Positions 46,107 to 60,986 are shown, counted from the first letter of the stretch. The stretch is 64,000 nt of DNA from Cacajao melanocephalus (GCA_963573385.1 CAUYLG010061895.1:1-64000); one strand, 5' to 3'. Translations and numbers: made by a program. The notes: generated from the sequence alone by a model not told the origin.

Positions 46107-46430
46107 CAGTCCTCTCTCATTCAAGTTTGCTATCCACAGTTACCTATGGTCAACCATGGTCTGAAAAAAGGTGAATATCTTACAGTACAGTAAGATATTT
46201 TAGACAGAGAAAGACTAGAGTTACATAACTTTTATTACAGCATATTGTTTTAATTTCTCTGTTTAGTTATTTTTGTTAATATAGTACTATGCCTAATTCG
46301 TAAATTAAACTTTATCATAGGTACCTATACATAAAGAAGTAGTTTACTTAAGGTTCTATACTATCCACGGTTATAGACAGTCACTGAGCGTTTCTGGAAC
46401 ATACCCCTTGTGGATAAGGGAGGACTACTG
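46107..46430 (+). mobile_element. MER2/Tigger-like DNA transposon
   Basis: It starts cagtcctctctcattc and ends ggataagggaggactactg, imperfect inverted termini of Tigger-derived elements. Internal blocks ttacctatggtcaaccat and aattaaactttatcatag agree. Its length of 324 bp is near that of MER2-type elements. Confidence 0.8.
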
Positions 46431-49274
46431 CATTTTAATTCAAAAAGTAGCACTTCTACACTATTTTCATGTTTATCTAGTGCTTATGAGCACCAACGTT
46501 TTCACTTACCGCATGCTGAGCAGGAACCAGAACAGTACAAATATTAAATACATGAGAAATGTAGAAATAGCTATTCAATTTAAAATAAATTGCAGCTTTC
46601 ATGCATTATAGTCTCAGAACAAGAAATATTTCTCTAGAAAATCCAGGGGACTTTCTTGCCACTGCTATTGAGGTAAAGGATTGCTACTATTAATAAGGCC
46701 TCACCACATATATTTGGGACTTGAAATGAAGCCTATGCAAGCACATGGTTAATATGCTTTACTACCCACTTTCTATACCACCAGCAACTCTTTCCACCCA
46801 CTCTTTATTCCTAGAAATGCGTATCCTGAGAAGAGCACACAGTGAATTCGTTTATATGTTTATTGATGACTTTTGATTATGCATGCACAGCAGTCTGTTG
46901 TGTTAAGAAAATTAGAAAACCAGATAAGATCCAGTGTTTATTTTTTATTTTGGGTGGCAACTCATTTACCATATTAAGCAGTTAATATACAAAACCGTAA
47001 CAAGTAGGATTGGTATTATGCATACCAAAATAAAGACTAAGCTGCGTACGCCATGGAAGCAGAGAGAAGAGAGGGATCAATTAAGCCCAAAGAATTGAAA
47101 GGAGAGAGTTAATTGGGCTACAACGATTGAGAAAGATGGGTATTTGTGACAGATCAGCTGTTGGAAAGAATCTTCCTAGGCAGTGAGGAATCTAGTATGG
47201 ACTGCATGAAAAGTATTTCTCAGAAACCAGTAGAAGGTAAAGTTTGACAAGAAGAAGAGCAAAGTAATTCAGCAGATTTGGAATGGCAGGAAATCTGTGG
47301 AATGGATCCCATAGTCAGTAAGAACCATTTAGAGACAAGGAGCCGAGGAAAAGCTAAAGAAAACTGGTGCTCTTGCGTTAAAGTAATTTGCCTGGTTGTA
47401 GTGTGGGATGAAATGGCATGTGAGTTTAAGTCTGGAGGATAAGGGGTCAGCTGAAAACCCACCTGGTAACTTAAGGTGAGTAGGTAGTAGCAATGGGAAT
47501 AGAAAGAAGAAAACTAACATAAGGTAGTTTTAAAAAATGAACTGTGCAAATTTAAACTAAAAAGACAGAGGAAAAGGAGCAGTATCTGTATGTTTACAGA
47601 GTAAGTAGTTCAAGGAAAGATTTTAGAAATCCCTTTCTAAAGGATTTTGGAAAAAGAATAAAGATGTCTTGGCAGATAAAATTGCACTATATTTGAAAGG
47701 CAAATCAGTAAAAGTCGGCAGGACATCAAGGATCAAGACACCAGGTCATGGGATGGTAAGGGAGTACTGCCTTAGTTCCTTATTGAAGAAAGAAAGAACT
47801 ATTCAAAAGCAGAACAAAATTAAAAAGCAAAATCCAAGCCCTCATTGTTTTTTTGTAACAGAGAGGAAACACTGACCCTGGCTGAAGGAAACACCCATAT
47901 CTCTGTTTTAAAATCATATCAGTAATGCAGCCAATTAATCACATTTCATGACTCTTCTCAGAGTTACAGGCAGGTGAAGAAGATAACTTTTCATCGTCTC
48001 CACAAAGTTCCAAGGTTACCCCTCCATTCCACAGATCAAATATCTACGTAAGGGCTAGTCACTCTCTTGGGATATTTTCCCTGTGTATTTCACGAACCAG
48101 TTTTGCTCATTTAATTCAGATAGAGAACTTTGCCTGGTTGTTTGTGGGTGATCTGTTTGTTTGTCTGGAATTTGCATTTTTCCACAGTTGCTTGTTTAAA
48201 TGATTTGTTTTGCTTCTAATTATTTTACAGCTTTATAATTATTTCAAAATATTTTATCTGTCTTGTAATATTTAATTTTGTAAATGCATACAGAAAAAAA
48301 AACATAAAACTATGCTGAAATCCTCAGTCTACATTTCAAAACAATTCATTTTTGTAGCACATTGTTCTTTTGGAAATACAAGTCATCAAAATTTGTATTA
48401 CCGTTTTGTTTAGTAGTTTGATGTCATTTTTCCTCACTCACTGTGAGGTCCAGAGAGGAAGAATTGAGGCTTTTTTTTTTAACATTGTAAACACCAAAAA
48501 TTAGAAGGCTATAGTGGGCACTTAAGAAATGTTTGTGGAATTAACTGAAGAATAAATGAATGAGTGAGTTAAGAGGACGACTTCTGCTCTGAAAGAATGC
48601 TAAATATATTTTTGTTTATTGTTTGGTTAGTTGTAGTCCTATCAATACCTGGAAATGGTTGTTGAATTCTAGTCCCAGAAGAATGCTTTAACTAGGAACG
48701 AGGGAAATTTTGATACTATGTTCTGTAATCTTATTTCACATCACTGATCTTAACAACTTGAGAAAATCATAAACCACATATTCTCAAATCCTCCCAGAAT
48801 TTGCCCAAAGACTATTAAGACAGTAACTAAAAATAATAAGATACCCTTTTTAGGACAACTCAACACTTAAATAAAGCCGTATTAATAACATAGAAAAATT
48901 AAGAAATAAGGAGGCATCATAATACAAATTACTATATTATAATCTCTCATATTTGCCAGTTTCTGAAATATAACAGATATTCTCACTCCTTCAAAGCAGG
49001 CATTCAAAAGAACTCTTCACAATGCTGGTTTGATTGACTCCATTATCAAAATAAAGGAAGAAAAACAGGCAAAAATCTGTGTTGCTCTTTGTGTAAAAAA
49101 TAAATTCTTACACTCACCTGAGCAAGTCCAGCCTCAGCTGGTTCCTCAATCTTCTATGGGCAAAATATCTGCCTCATCCATTTATGACCAATCGTCTCAC
49201 TTTAACAAGGTATAAGTTGTGCTTTTTGTATCCTCAGCATAATGTCAACTTTGATCAAGGTCTAGGCCTAACAA
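46431..49274. other. Intronic sequence, mostly unassigned
   Basis: The stretch 47040-47520 is A/G-rich and probably an old repeat I cannot place. An L2 terminus lies at 48500-48566. Confidence 0.55.
48500..48566 (+). mobile_element. L2 3' terminus (short)
   Basis: gggcacttaagaaatgttt and aataaatgaatgagtgag resemble the last 60 bp of L2. Confidence 0.5.
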
Positions 49275-49588
49275 AACATTTTTTAAAGGCAGATCTAATC
49301 ATGTTACTTACCTGCTTAGTGGCCTATAATTGTTTTTGATTGTTCATAGAAGTCCTAAATCTTTAACAAGGTGCTGCCCAAGCAGCTCCCTATGTTTTTA
49401 ATGTGATTTAACACTGCTCAGCCTTTACTCAAAGCATCGCAGCTGAGTTTGCTCAGCTCTGTTAGCGTGCAAAACTGTTTCCTTCCTCTGGCTTTCACCT
49501 AGATTGTCCTTTCTGCCCACAGCTCTGCCTCCTCCACTTCATAGCCACACCAGATCAACATCTATTGGCCCTTGAGATCCAGTTTAAA
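49275..49588 (+). mobile_element. L2 LINE fragment
   Basis: The blocks aatcatgttacttacctg, tagccacaccagatcaac and gagatccagtttaaattc have the order of the L2 3' region. It abuts an oppositely oriented L2 at 49589. Confidence 0.65.
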
Positions 49589-50204
49589 TTCATTCACAAA
49601 TGTTTTTTGAGAAAATATCCTACACCAAAAACTATTTTAGGCTTTGCAGAGCTAGACAGTAATAAAATGAACAATCCCAACATAAACAGAAAATAATCAG
49701 GGATGATAACTGTAATGCAGATAATTTTAAAAGGGAGATGGCATGATGTGATGGCTTTTCTTAGACTGGATGAACGTGGATGATCTGTCTGAGAAGATGA
49801 CATTTAAACCAAAATCAGAAGGATGAAGAACTGGCCCCACAAAGATCTGGGGTAGAGAAAGCACCAGGCATATAATGACTGAAATGGGAGAAAGTTTGGT
49901 GTGTATGAAGAATAAATGATAGCTGGAACACAGAGGAAGGGTGTTTTGAGATGAACTAAGAAATGCAGGCCAGGACCACTTCATGTGGGTTTTTGCCAGA
50001 CAAGGCAAGGATGAAGTTTGAATTTTGTGGTAAGTGAATAACGGGAAACCACTAGAGGAGGTTAAGCAGAGAAGCGAGTTGTTATAATTTATATTTTAAA
50101 AAGATAATTTCACTGATTTGAATCTAGAGTTTTAGAAAACCTACAAAAATTAAGAGTTTTTACTTGATCATCCAGATAGATAAGGCCAATGCCATCAGTG
50201 CAGT

Positions 50205-50445
50205 GTTGCATTAAGGGAACTTAGAATCCTGGCTCCACCACTGAATGCTGTTTGGACTGTGTGACTGTAGCTACATTAGTTAGCCTCCACACTCATTTGT
50301 TTCTGCACTTATGAAATCTGGAAACTAATAATCCTACCTCATAGAGTTGTGAGAATTTAATAATACAATCTATGTGAACTGCTTAAAACAATTTTTGGAA
50401 TATAAGTCTTCAATGAATGTGGCCACTATTACTATTGCTGTTGTT
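50205..50445 (+). mobile_element. MIR element inside the L2
   Basis: Order of blocks matches MIR: tggctccaccactgaatg, tgtgtgactgtagc, aactaataatcctacctc, atagagttgtgagaattt and cttcaatgaatgtgg. Confidence 0.78.
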
Positions 50446-50482
50446 GCAATGATTATTAGGTTATTATTGACTTCTACAAGTA

Positions 50483-50682
50483 GGTTATAATATTATAATA
50501 ATTATAATTAGGTATAATTATTATATTTGATAATTATAGTTATATATAATTATTTAAAATTTAAATATAATATTCAATTATTGATTATATTATAATATTT
50601 ATTATGAGATAATATTTATAAATTTGTAAATATATTTAATTAACTATTATGATTAATTATTATGATATAATATAAATTAAGG
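50483..50682. repeat. AT-rich low-complexity tract
   Basis: About 200 bp almost wholly of A and T, built from imperfect ataattat and taatat units on both strands. It has no repeat unit that could be called clean. Confidence 0.85.
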
Positions 50683-51412
50683 ATTTTCACAATATCCTTA
50701 ATAACTAACAGAATGACATAATAATATCATAGCCTAGTCATGGAAGTCAATAAAAATAGGAGAGCTGAGAAATTCAACATATTTCAGCCATGCTAAATTT
50801 GAGATATTCATTAGACATCTACTTGGAGGGGTTGATATGCAGAAGTATATGAAAGGCTGGAGTTCTGAGGAAGGGTTAGTCTTGAGATACAGTTTTGAAA
50901 AGTCACTTCTATAGAGATGGTATTTAAAGCAATGCACAGGGTTCCTTAAGGAGTATCACAGAGAGAGAAGGAAAGAGAGCCAATAATTACACTTAATGGC
51001 ACAACATTTAGAGGTCAGGGTAGGAGAGCAGGAGTCAGCAGAGGAGACTGAGATGAAGCAGTCAGGGAGGTGGAAGGAAAATCCTGGGTGATACCATGAA
51101 ACAAGCAGGCCAAAAAGGGAATGGTTAACTGTGTCCTGTGCTAGACAGTGAACATACAAGATAAAAACAGAGAGGTGACTAATGGAGTTGGCAATCTAGA
51201 GGTCTTTGGGAATCCTGACAAGGTCTTTCTCAGTAGAGTATAAGAAATGGAAACTTGAATGTCATCTCCTAAGGGAAACTGTTCTGTGTTTCTAAAATAA
51301 AGTAGCTCCCTTCTAATTGCACTATTTCTCTAGAATTTATATAGGTAATTGCTAAGAAAATTAACTTTGCATTCAATCATTATCTATGTAAAGTATATAA
51401 TTTGTTATTCAT

Positions 51413-51494
51413 TTATTTTCTACCTTCCCTTCAGATTATGAGACTGATGCGCTGCCTACTGTGCTAAGGAGGCAACTTATTTTCTACCTTCCCT
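51413..51494. repeat. 18-bp target-site duplication around the tRNA-Met insertion
   Basis: The two copies of ttattttctaccttccct, at 51413-51430 and 51477-51494, are identical and abut the tRNA-derived segment. About 3 bp at one junction (agg) could belong to either the tRNA or the duplication. Confidence 0.9.
51431..51476 (-). pseudogene. Retro-inserted 5' fragment of elongator tRNA-Met(CAT), tailless
   Basis: Read on the minus strand, this 46-bp segment starts GTTGCCTCCTTAGC and continues through the D-arm and anticodon arm of elongator tRNA-Met, including the anticodon context TCTCATAATCTGA. It stops just 3' of the anticodon stem, so the variable loop, T-arm and acceptor 3' strand are missing. 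An identical 18-bp direct repeat, ttattttctaccttccct, lies on each side (51413-51430 and 51477-51494), which marks it as an insertion. There is no poly(A) tail. It cannot make a functional tRNA. It fits the known class of tailless retropseudogenes made from truncated small RNAs, probably by L1 machinery (inference). Confidence 0.85.
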
Positions 51495-51499
51495 AAAGC

Positions 51500-51632
51500 T
51501 AGTAATCTACTGAAAGCAAGGATCACATATATCTTATTTTCCACAATATCCTTAATAGCTAACAGAATAACATACAAAGGATTGCTAAATTCACAGAGAA
51601 TAAGGGAATAAATGGCTGAACAAATAAATGAG
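51500..51632 (+). mobile_element. L2 3' terminus
   Basis: gaaagcaaggatcacata, the ccttaatagctaacag block and aataaatggctgaac give the pattern of an L2 3' end. It starts just right of the tRNA-Met insertion. Confidence 0.6.
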
Positions 51633-53275
51633 TGAGTTACCTAAAACACACCATTTTTCTTCTTTTAACTAACATCCACAGTAATTGACATGCTTACTTT
51701 CAGATTTTTCTAGGTTTTAGGCATAAATAAATACTTGTTTTTACTGCAGGCCACCTGAAACCATTTTGGAGGGAGTAGGGGAATAAAAATAATGAATAGA
51801 CAGTCAATTTTGCAAAATATCATTACCTATCTAAAGTTGTCCCCAACACCCATCACCAAAGGACAAATACTTTCTCTATTCCAGAAGCTCATTTTAGCAC
51901 TCAATCTAAAATTGATTACCATCTAGCCCTTATTAAGGCCCAGTTGACATAACATATTTGAGAGAAAAAATCTATGGATCAAGTAAACCATCCTTTGCTC
52001 TAAATTGGAGTTTAGTTCTATCCTATTATAAGTGAAATCACCAAATACCTTACCTAGATTGCATTTGGTTAGCTCTTTGCTAAAATGACATTATAGAAGT
52101 TATGAGCATTTATTATTATGTCTTTGGCTTTTACAGAAGGTTACTATAAATAATCATATACTGAGAATATTTTTGCATCTTATAACAACATGAAGACTAT
52201 CACACAATTCCTATATTGTCCCATATTCCAAATATAAGCAATACAACCCATATGATAAATTTCTCTGTAGCACAATGTAAGGAAAACTATTATTTGTGTA
52301 TTTTTGTGGTTAATTTGTTTGTTTTCTTCATGTGATTTTAATTATGAAATTTAATCCATGATATTTTACTGTGCTTCTAGAAAACTAGGATATGCATCTA
52401 TGTCCAACTGTTGTACATATTCATCACCTAACTTTCTGTATTCTCTTCTCTAAGTATTACTACTCAAATATGATTTTACCAATCTATTTATTTCTGTGCG
52501 TTGTCACAAATTACTTCTTTTTCAAATTTGTACGAATAAATGAAAATAAAAATAAAGATTGTCTTTCTCCCTTTCCTTCATTTAATACCAAGGATAATCC
52601 ACTCTTCGTAGCCTTCCACAGGTACAACCAATTCCATGACAACAGTCTGGACTCTATAGAAAAACTGACTCCTCCTTTTATCTCTCAAGAACACATTTGG
52701 ATGTGTTGTAGAACATTATCATCATATAAAATTTAACATTTGTTTAAATATTACTCTTAAATATATAATCACACCTGAAGTTTTTTGTTTGTTTTGGAGT
52801 TTGAGGCCTTTGGTTTTTGGGGATTCTTTTAAAGAGCCAGACAGAAACAAAAACGATGTAATACACAGGAGTAACAATGACAAAACATTGTACCACTTGA
52901 GGGATTAATATGCTTTTCTGTTTAAATCATGATCAATACAAGGGCTTTAGCAAATTTCCTTGCTCCTAGGCTGATCAGATTCAAATATAAATATCAATTA
53001 CTATATCCTTATTAATCCATCAGATATCTTACCCTTCTTTCCTTTTCTCTTGTTCTGTTTTCTTTTTATATATCGAGTGAATCTGTTCATATAGATCAAT
53101 TAATAAACCCATATTTATAAATATAAGTAGAATATCAATTGTTATTCTCTACTGTTTCTCTCAACTATATCAAAAGCTCTTTAAAGATAAAAACTATATT
53201 ATCTTCACTTTTATCCCTCAGAAAAGGTGTATACTGCTGAAAACAAGTGTTATTGATTTGATAACTGACCACACC
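51633..53275. other. Intronic sequence, nothing recognised
   Basis: AT-rich. The 114-codon frame at 52392-52736 has no family features and is probably chance. Confidence 0.6.
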
Positions 53276-53283
53276 AAAGTTAT

Positions 53284-53317
53284 ATGTGTGTGTGTGTGTG
53301 TGTGTGTCTGTGTGTAT
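53284..53317 (+). repeat. (TG)n microsatellite at an Alu tail
   Basis: TG units with one tc interruption, at the position of the poly-T tail of the Alu at 53285-53547. Confidence 0.93.
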
Positions 53318-53547
53318 AGAGATGGTGTGTGTCTGTGTGTTCAACTGATCCTTCCGCCTCAGCCTCTTGTGCAGCCAGAAATACAAGCACGTGCCACTAC
53401 ACCTGGCTAATTTTTTGAAATTTTTTTGTAGAGACATGATCTTGCCACTTTGCCCAGACTGGTCTTGAACTCCTAGACTCAAGTGATCCTATTGCCTCAG
53501 CCTTCCAAAGTGCTGAGACTATAGGCGTGCACCACCACACCTGGCAT
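53285..53547 (-). mobile_element. Alu element with internal deletion and a TG microsatellite in place of its tail
   Basis: A 9-bp direct repeat, aaagttata (53276-53284 and 53548-53556), encloses a (TG)n tract, a short stretch resembling the start of the right arm (agagatggtgt) and then Alu from gttcaactgatcc to CACCTGGC. Some 70 bp of the right arm are missing. The TG tract sits where poly-T is expected. Confidence 0.82.
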
Positions 53548-54342
53548 AAAGTTATAGTTATTGTTGCTGTTTATCTAATAATATTTGAATCATTATTATT
53601 GCATAGTCTAAGTTTAAGAATAAAAAAATTTCATTAACCATATCTAATAGAATAAAAATAAGTTAAGGTGTTCATTAAAATGTATATGAAGTAAAGTTAA
53701 CAAAAGTTTGTTTTAAATAATTTAGTGCCACATAGAATTATAAAGTAAACTAAATACAAATAGATGAGCTAGCACTTTAAATTATTTTTTTATGGATGGG
53801 TGGTGTAAACATTCAGTTACTAAATATTTAATTAGATGCTTTTCCAAAAATGGGCCAAATTTCCAGATAGATATCGGTACTTCTAAAATATTTAAAACTT
53901 TTTTTTTATAAAATAAATCACATGGGCCAGAATTGTGGATTGCATGATTGCCTCCAAGATATTTATGTCAAGATAAAAGTAAATGATTATATTTCCACCA
54001 AATTACAATCTTGTTTGCCCAAGTTAGATCGTCACAGGGGCATTAAAATTTTTCTTTTACTTCAAAAGTAATTTATAGATTTATTCTAAATTTAAATAAG
54101 TGGTTGAAATATTTTAATGATAAATTACTTAACATATTTTTCATTTTTTAGATTTGTCAATATTATCATTTAAATAATTCTATTTTGAAAAATGTTTAGT
54201 GCACAACATCTCATCTAACAGTGATTTATTTTATACTCTTTTTCAATTCTTGCTCATAAAAACATGTTTAGTTATAATCAGAGCATTTAATTTTGATTAT
54301 TTCCCTTCTTTAAGAACACATCAAGTATTTCTCCCTACATTT

Positions 54343-54664
54343 TTGTCTTTCTTTTTTTATTTTTGAGATGAAGTTTCACTCTTGTCACCCAGGCTGGAGT
54401 GCACTGGCACGATCTTGGCTCACTGCAGTCTCAGCCTCTCAGGTTCAAGTGATGATTCTACTGCCTTAGGCTCCAGAGCAGCTAGGATTACAGGCACCCA
54501 CCACCAGGCCCAGCTAATTTTCGGATTTTTAGTAGGGACGAGGTTTCACTATTTGGCCAGGCTGGTCTTGAACTTCTGACCTCTATCCACCCTCCGAGGA
54601 GGCCATCCACCCCCCTCAGCCTCCCAAAGTGCTAGATTGTAGGCATGAGCCACCACGCCTGGCC
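54343..54664 (-). mobile_element. Alu element, full length, 16-bp target duplication
   Basis: A reverse-oriented dimer. The duplication atttctccctacattt is perfect at 54327-54342 and 54665-54680. Inside it, near 54583-54620, a roughly 20-bp segment beginning tatccaccctcc is repeated in diverged form, lengthening the left arm. Confidence 0.95.
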
Positions 54665-54680
54665 ATTTCTCCCTACATTT

Positions 54681-57688
<3,008 letters not shown>

Positions 57689-58400
57689 AAGTTTATTTCT
57701 TAAAAACTGGCTATTGCATAAGATAACATGTCTATTTCAGAGTATCTAAGTTATTTTACAAATAATATTTCTCTATACTTTTTATCAAAGCTAGAAATCT
57801 CCACCTTGACTTTATTTTATCATTCTTTTGGCAAGAGTATACATTATTGAACTGAACTCTTTGTTACTTTATGAAATCAATGTTTTTTCAAATTAAATAA
57901 TTCGATCAGAATACATTCATAAAAATATTACTCATTATTATGGAACCAAAATAACAACAACAACACCAAAGAAACCTCCATCAAAGTGCCAAACAATCAT
58001 TCCCAAAAGCCAGTCCCTGTACATACTCTAGAAGAGAATGTAAACTTAAATCTTAGCTCACGGCAAACTTCAGACAATTTTATAGCATTGTAAACAGAAA
58101 AGCAGAAGAAGGAAATATTTGTTCAAAGATAAACTCCTCTTTAATAAGGCCCTACCATTCTGCCTCTCATAGTTTTATAAACCAGGAAGTACATTCCATG
58201 ACAACATGAATAATTTCATTACCTTTTAGTTTTACATCTTAAAATCAACCTATAGAATTCACTGAAACTATAAAAAAATTGGTTTCAAAAAAGTCAACAA
58301 GCATTTTAAAAAATGGGTGAAACAAAGCAAAGCAGAACAAAACAAGTCAAAACAAAACTATCACACACTTCATGGATTCATGGTGAAAATGAAAGAGACT

Positions 58401-58406
58401 TCTTAC
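58401..58406 (-). promoter_or_regulatory. NLGN1: 5' splice site (donor) of the NLGN1 exon
   Basis: On the minus strand the exon ends ...CTTG and the intron begins gtaaga, close to the consensus GTAAGT. It is the donor for the intron that fills the window down to position 1. Confidence 0.92.
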
Positions 58407-58559
58407 CAAGTACCCCAAGTCGATAGTTGACTGTGATGACGATCACATTGCCATAACTTGCCAAGACACTCCCATCATATAAATTTCCAGTACCTTCCAT
58501 ATATGAGCCACCATGGATATACACCATCACTGGTTTGGGACCCCCACTGTCCCGAATAT
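58407..58559 (-). CDS. NLGN1: Neuroligin-1 internal coding exon (153 nt, phase 1/1)
   Basis: This exon encodes part of the extracellular cholinesterase-like domain of a neuroligin, a postsynaptic single-pass membrane adhesion protein that binds presynaptic neurexins. On the minus strand it opens after an acceptor ending tttgttttccag and closes at a donor, G|gtaaga. Both ends split a codon after its first base, so the 153-nt exon is frame-neutral: 50 whole codons plus a split codon at each end. Visible landmarks are [12 protein letters not shown] at the start, the HGGSYMEG segment (equivalent to the HGG oxyanion-hole region of cholinesterases) and NYRLGVLG at the end. There is no stop or frameshift. 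The residues GGPKPVM, NLYDGSV and VNYRLGVLG match my recollection of NLGN1 rather than NLGN3 or NLGN4X/Y. Neuroligins are not active esterases. No other neuroligin exon is visible in the window, so the flanking introns run past both edges. The neuroligin assignment is near certain; the paralogue assignment is strong but from memory. Confidence 0.95.
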
Positions 58560-58585
58560 CTGGAAAACAAATGGTTGGCAATTGT
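58560..58585 (-). promoter_or_regulatory. NLGN1: 3' splice site (acceptor) with short pyrimidine tract
   Basis: On the minus strand the exon is preceded by ccatttgttttccag. The polypyrimidine tract is short and contains purines, so it looks only moderately strong. In neuroligins, alternative splice site A lies just before this exon. I saw no cassette exon for it in the 5.4 kb of upstream intron available here. Confidence 0.9.
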
Positions 58586-59305
58586 TCTTATCTTCAAAAA
58601 TAACACACAATGAAGCAGAGAATACATTTTCCATTTTAGAGAAAAGAGGGCATAATTCCAATATGGTTCTTAAACTGCTGTTTTTATTAAAGTGTTTCTT
58701 AAGCAACTCATATGAAAAGCTATTGTAGAAACGAGCAATAGGCATCCATCGTTTTCTATCAAAATTTTATTTACAAGTTGTCAACTGACTTACGAAACTT
58801 AGACAAATTAAAATTAGATGTGAATTTTAGTGCATTTTGATTAATTCCTTAAGTGACAGTAAAATAAGGAGAAATAGAGTGGCAATGACTCTCAGGACCA
58901 CTTTTTAAAAATGTTGTAGATCTCACATGACATTTATGAACAATAAACTAAAGACAATGGTATTGTAGCTATCGTGAGTAAAATAATCTGTTCATCCTTT
59001 CTTACGTACTGTAAAGCTTTGTATCAAATACAACATGATTACATCAAGTCATGTATGCTGCAATTTGTGAACATAATTATAGTCCTGTGTTATGCAAGAT
59101 GTTTCATTTAACTACCTAAGTAATGTCAGATGAATGTTTAGGCAGTAAAGTCATGTACATCTGTGCTCTTGTTGCATTTAGGGAAATGTCATTTGAATAA
59201 TATTTTTTTAGAAAATTTAGGACATCCACTATTTACAGCTCCCCTTACCCTTTGGAAGAAGAGAACAGACAAATATTTTCTCACTTCTTTGTGTAGCTAA
59301 TATAC

Positions 59306-59325
59306 TCTTCTTCTTCTTCTTCTTC
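59306..59325 (+). repeat. (TTC)n short microsatellite
   Basis: Six to seven TTC units in the upstream NLGN1 intron. Confidence 0.9.
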
Positions 59326-60986
59326 CCACTTTGGCTCTATGTTTTATCATGTGGACATGAGATGGGATAGAGCTAAGTTCAAGTGTAAAGTTCAAAATTT
59401 ATGGTTAAAGTGATTTCTACAGCTCTGAATTTTATTAAATATATTTTCTTTTCTCATACTTTTCGTCAATGGTGTAATTTTTTAAAAGGATCTAGAAATA
59501 ATATATAAAGGAAACATAAGGTAACTTTAATCAGTGTGAAAAACGCACTGATTTCTGTAGATAAGCCAAACTGTGTATCAGCAGTTTCATCTATATATTA
59601 TATAGACTGAAATATTTGAAATATTATATGTATGCACATATATATATGGCTCTGAATACATACAGAAAGAAAGAATTACTATTATATAGTAACCCATGAT
59701 CTCTTATACCCACAATTTAAAAAATTATACCAAATGTATTACCCTTTTTATGCCAAAATTAAAAAAGTATAATTTAATAGTACGGTTTTGTTCCTTTGCT
59801 TTTGACATTTTTATCAAATTTAATTCTCCTACATCCTAATAATTGAGGTGCCAGTTTTCAGAATAGACTAATAGAATACAAATTTATTGAAAGAACTGGT
59901 GATTACTTAAGAGATTGCTTTGCATTTTTTGTAAAAAAGAATGTGTAATGTAAATGCCTTGATTTCTAATGAAGAATCATTTTAGTATCATTTAGTATCA
60001 AGAATTGCAGCTCAGCTTGGTTGACCAGATTTTTGAGCTCAGGAAATGGGTCACTGCAGAACTTACAGACTTTTTAAAAAAATTATTTTAAATTTGACTT
60101 AATACCAGTGTATAAACTTACTAGTTTCCTTCTAGTCCCCCAAAGGTGTATTTGAGAAGAATGTCTTGTTTTTAAGTAGAGAAGGAAGGATACTTTGACA
60201 TAGGAACCCTTCACTAAACATAGACACATTTAAGAGGAAAAAATCTGAATTTATTTTCTCCTTCAAACCTTGGGAGAAAAAAACAGTATTTGTTCATTTA
60301 TAAAGATCTGGGGGCTTGTGGAGATGATAGACTTACACAGAGAAAGTAATCCTTTTGAAATTGTTAAACTATGCACCTTAAATGCCTGTTTGCTACATAC
60401 AGTTTCAGCTTCTTATTTTTCTAGTGTGGCTGGCATTGAAGAAGCAATAATAAATTATTAAACTGAAATCATTAACTGACTGTTCACAGCAGACACTGTA
60501 CTCTGCTAATTGTATGCTTGGAGGTAGCACAGAGGGAGGCTGTTTCAGAATTCTTCTTTAATTAAAATTACATAGAATTACAACGCACCAACTGTGAACA
60601 GTAATGAAATCTTGGTAGAACCATTCTGTTCACCTGGAAAACAATACAGGCACACATTGAGAAGATCCACCATGTTTTATATTTAATAACAGAATTAAGT
60701 GGACATTGTCAGAAAACACTGAAAATATGACAATAGATTCTAGAAGCTATTTTGAGTGGTATCTCTTTATTTTTCTTTGAAAATTAGACTTTAAAGGATT
60801 ACTGATTGTTTGGGTTAATCATAATTTTTAATTTGCCTTTACAAACTTTTCAAATTTAAGCCTTGTCTAATAACTTAATATATTGATTTTTTTTTCCATA
60901 AAGTTCTCTAGGATTCTTATGCTGTGTTCTGATAAAATATTTTTCACTTGAAGTAACCCTGAGATTTATGTTACAAAAAAGGATTA

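Larger units (their letters stand above)
49589..51250 (-). mobile_element. Long L2 LINE fragment, interrupted
   Basis: Read on the minus strand this is an extended L2 copy. On the plus strand the order is attcattcac (3' end), a gaagatgacatttaaacc block, gaagtttgaattttgtgg and, beyond 50750, the more 5' part with gagatggtatttaaagc and agtcagcagaggagactg. A MIR (about 50205-50445) and an AT-rich tract (50483-50682) sit inside it. Confidence 0.65.

Noticed and set aside
52392..52736. A 114-codon plus-strand frame
   Set aside because: Low-complexity, AT-biased composition and no recognised domain; it is antisense to the NLGN1 transcript.
58378..58581. The exon read as a free 67-codon protein starting at a methionine
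   Set aside because: The first four residues and the last several are intron translation. The real coding part is bounded by the splice sites at 58407 and 58559.
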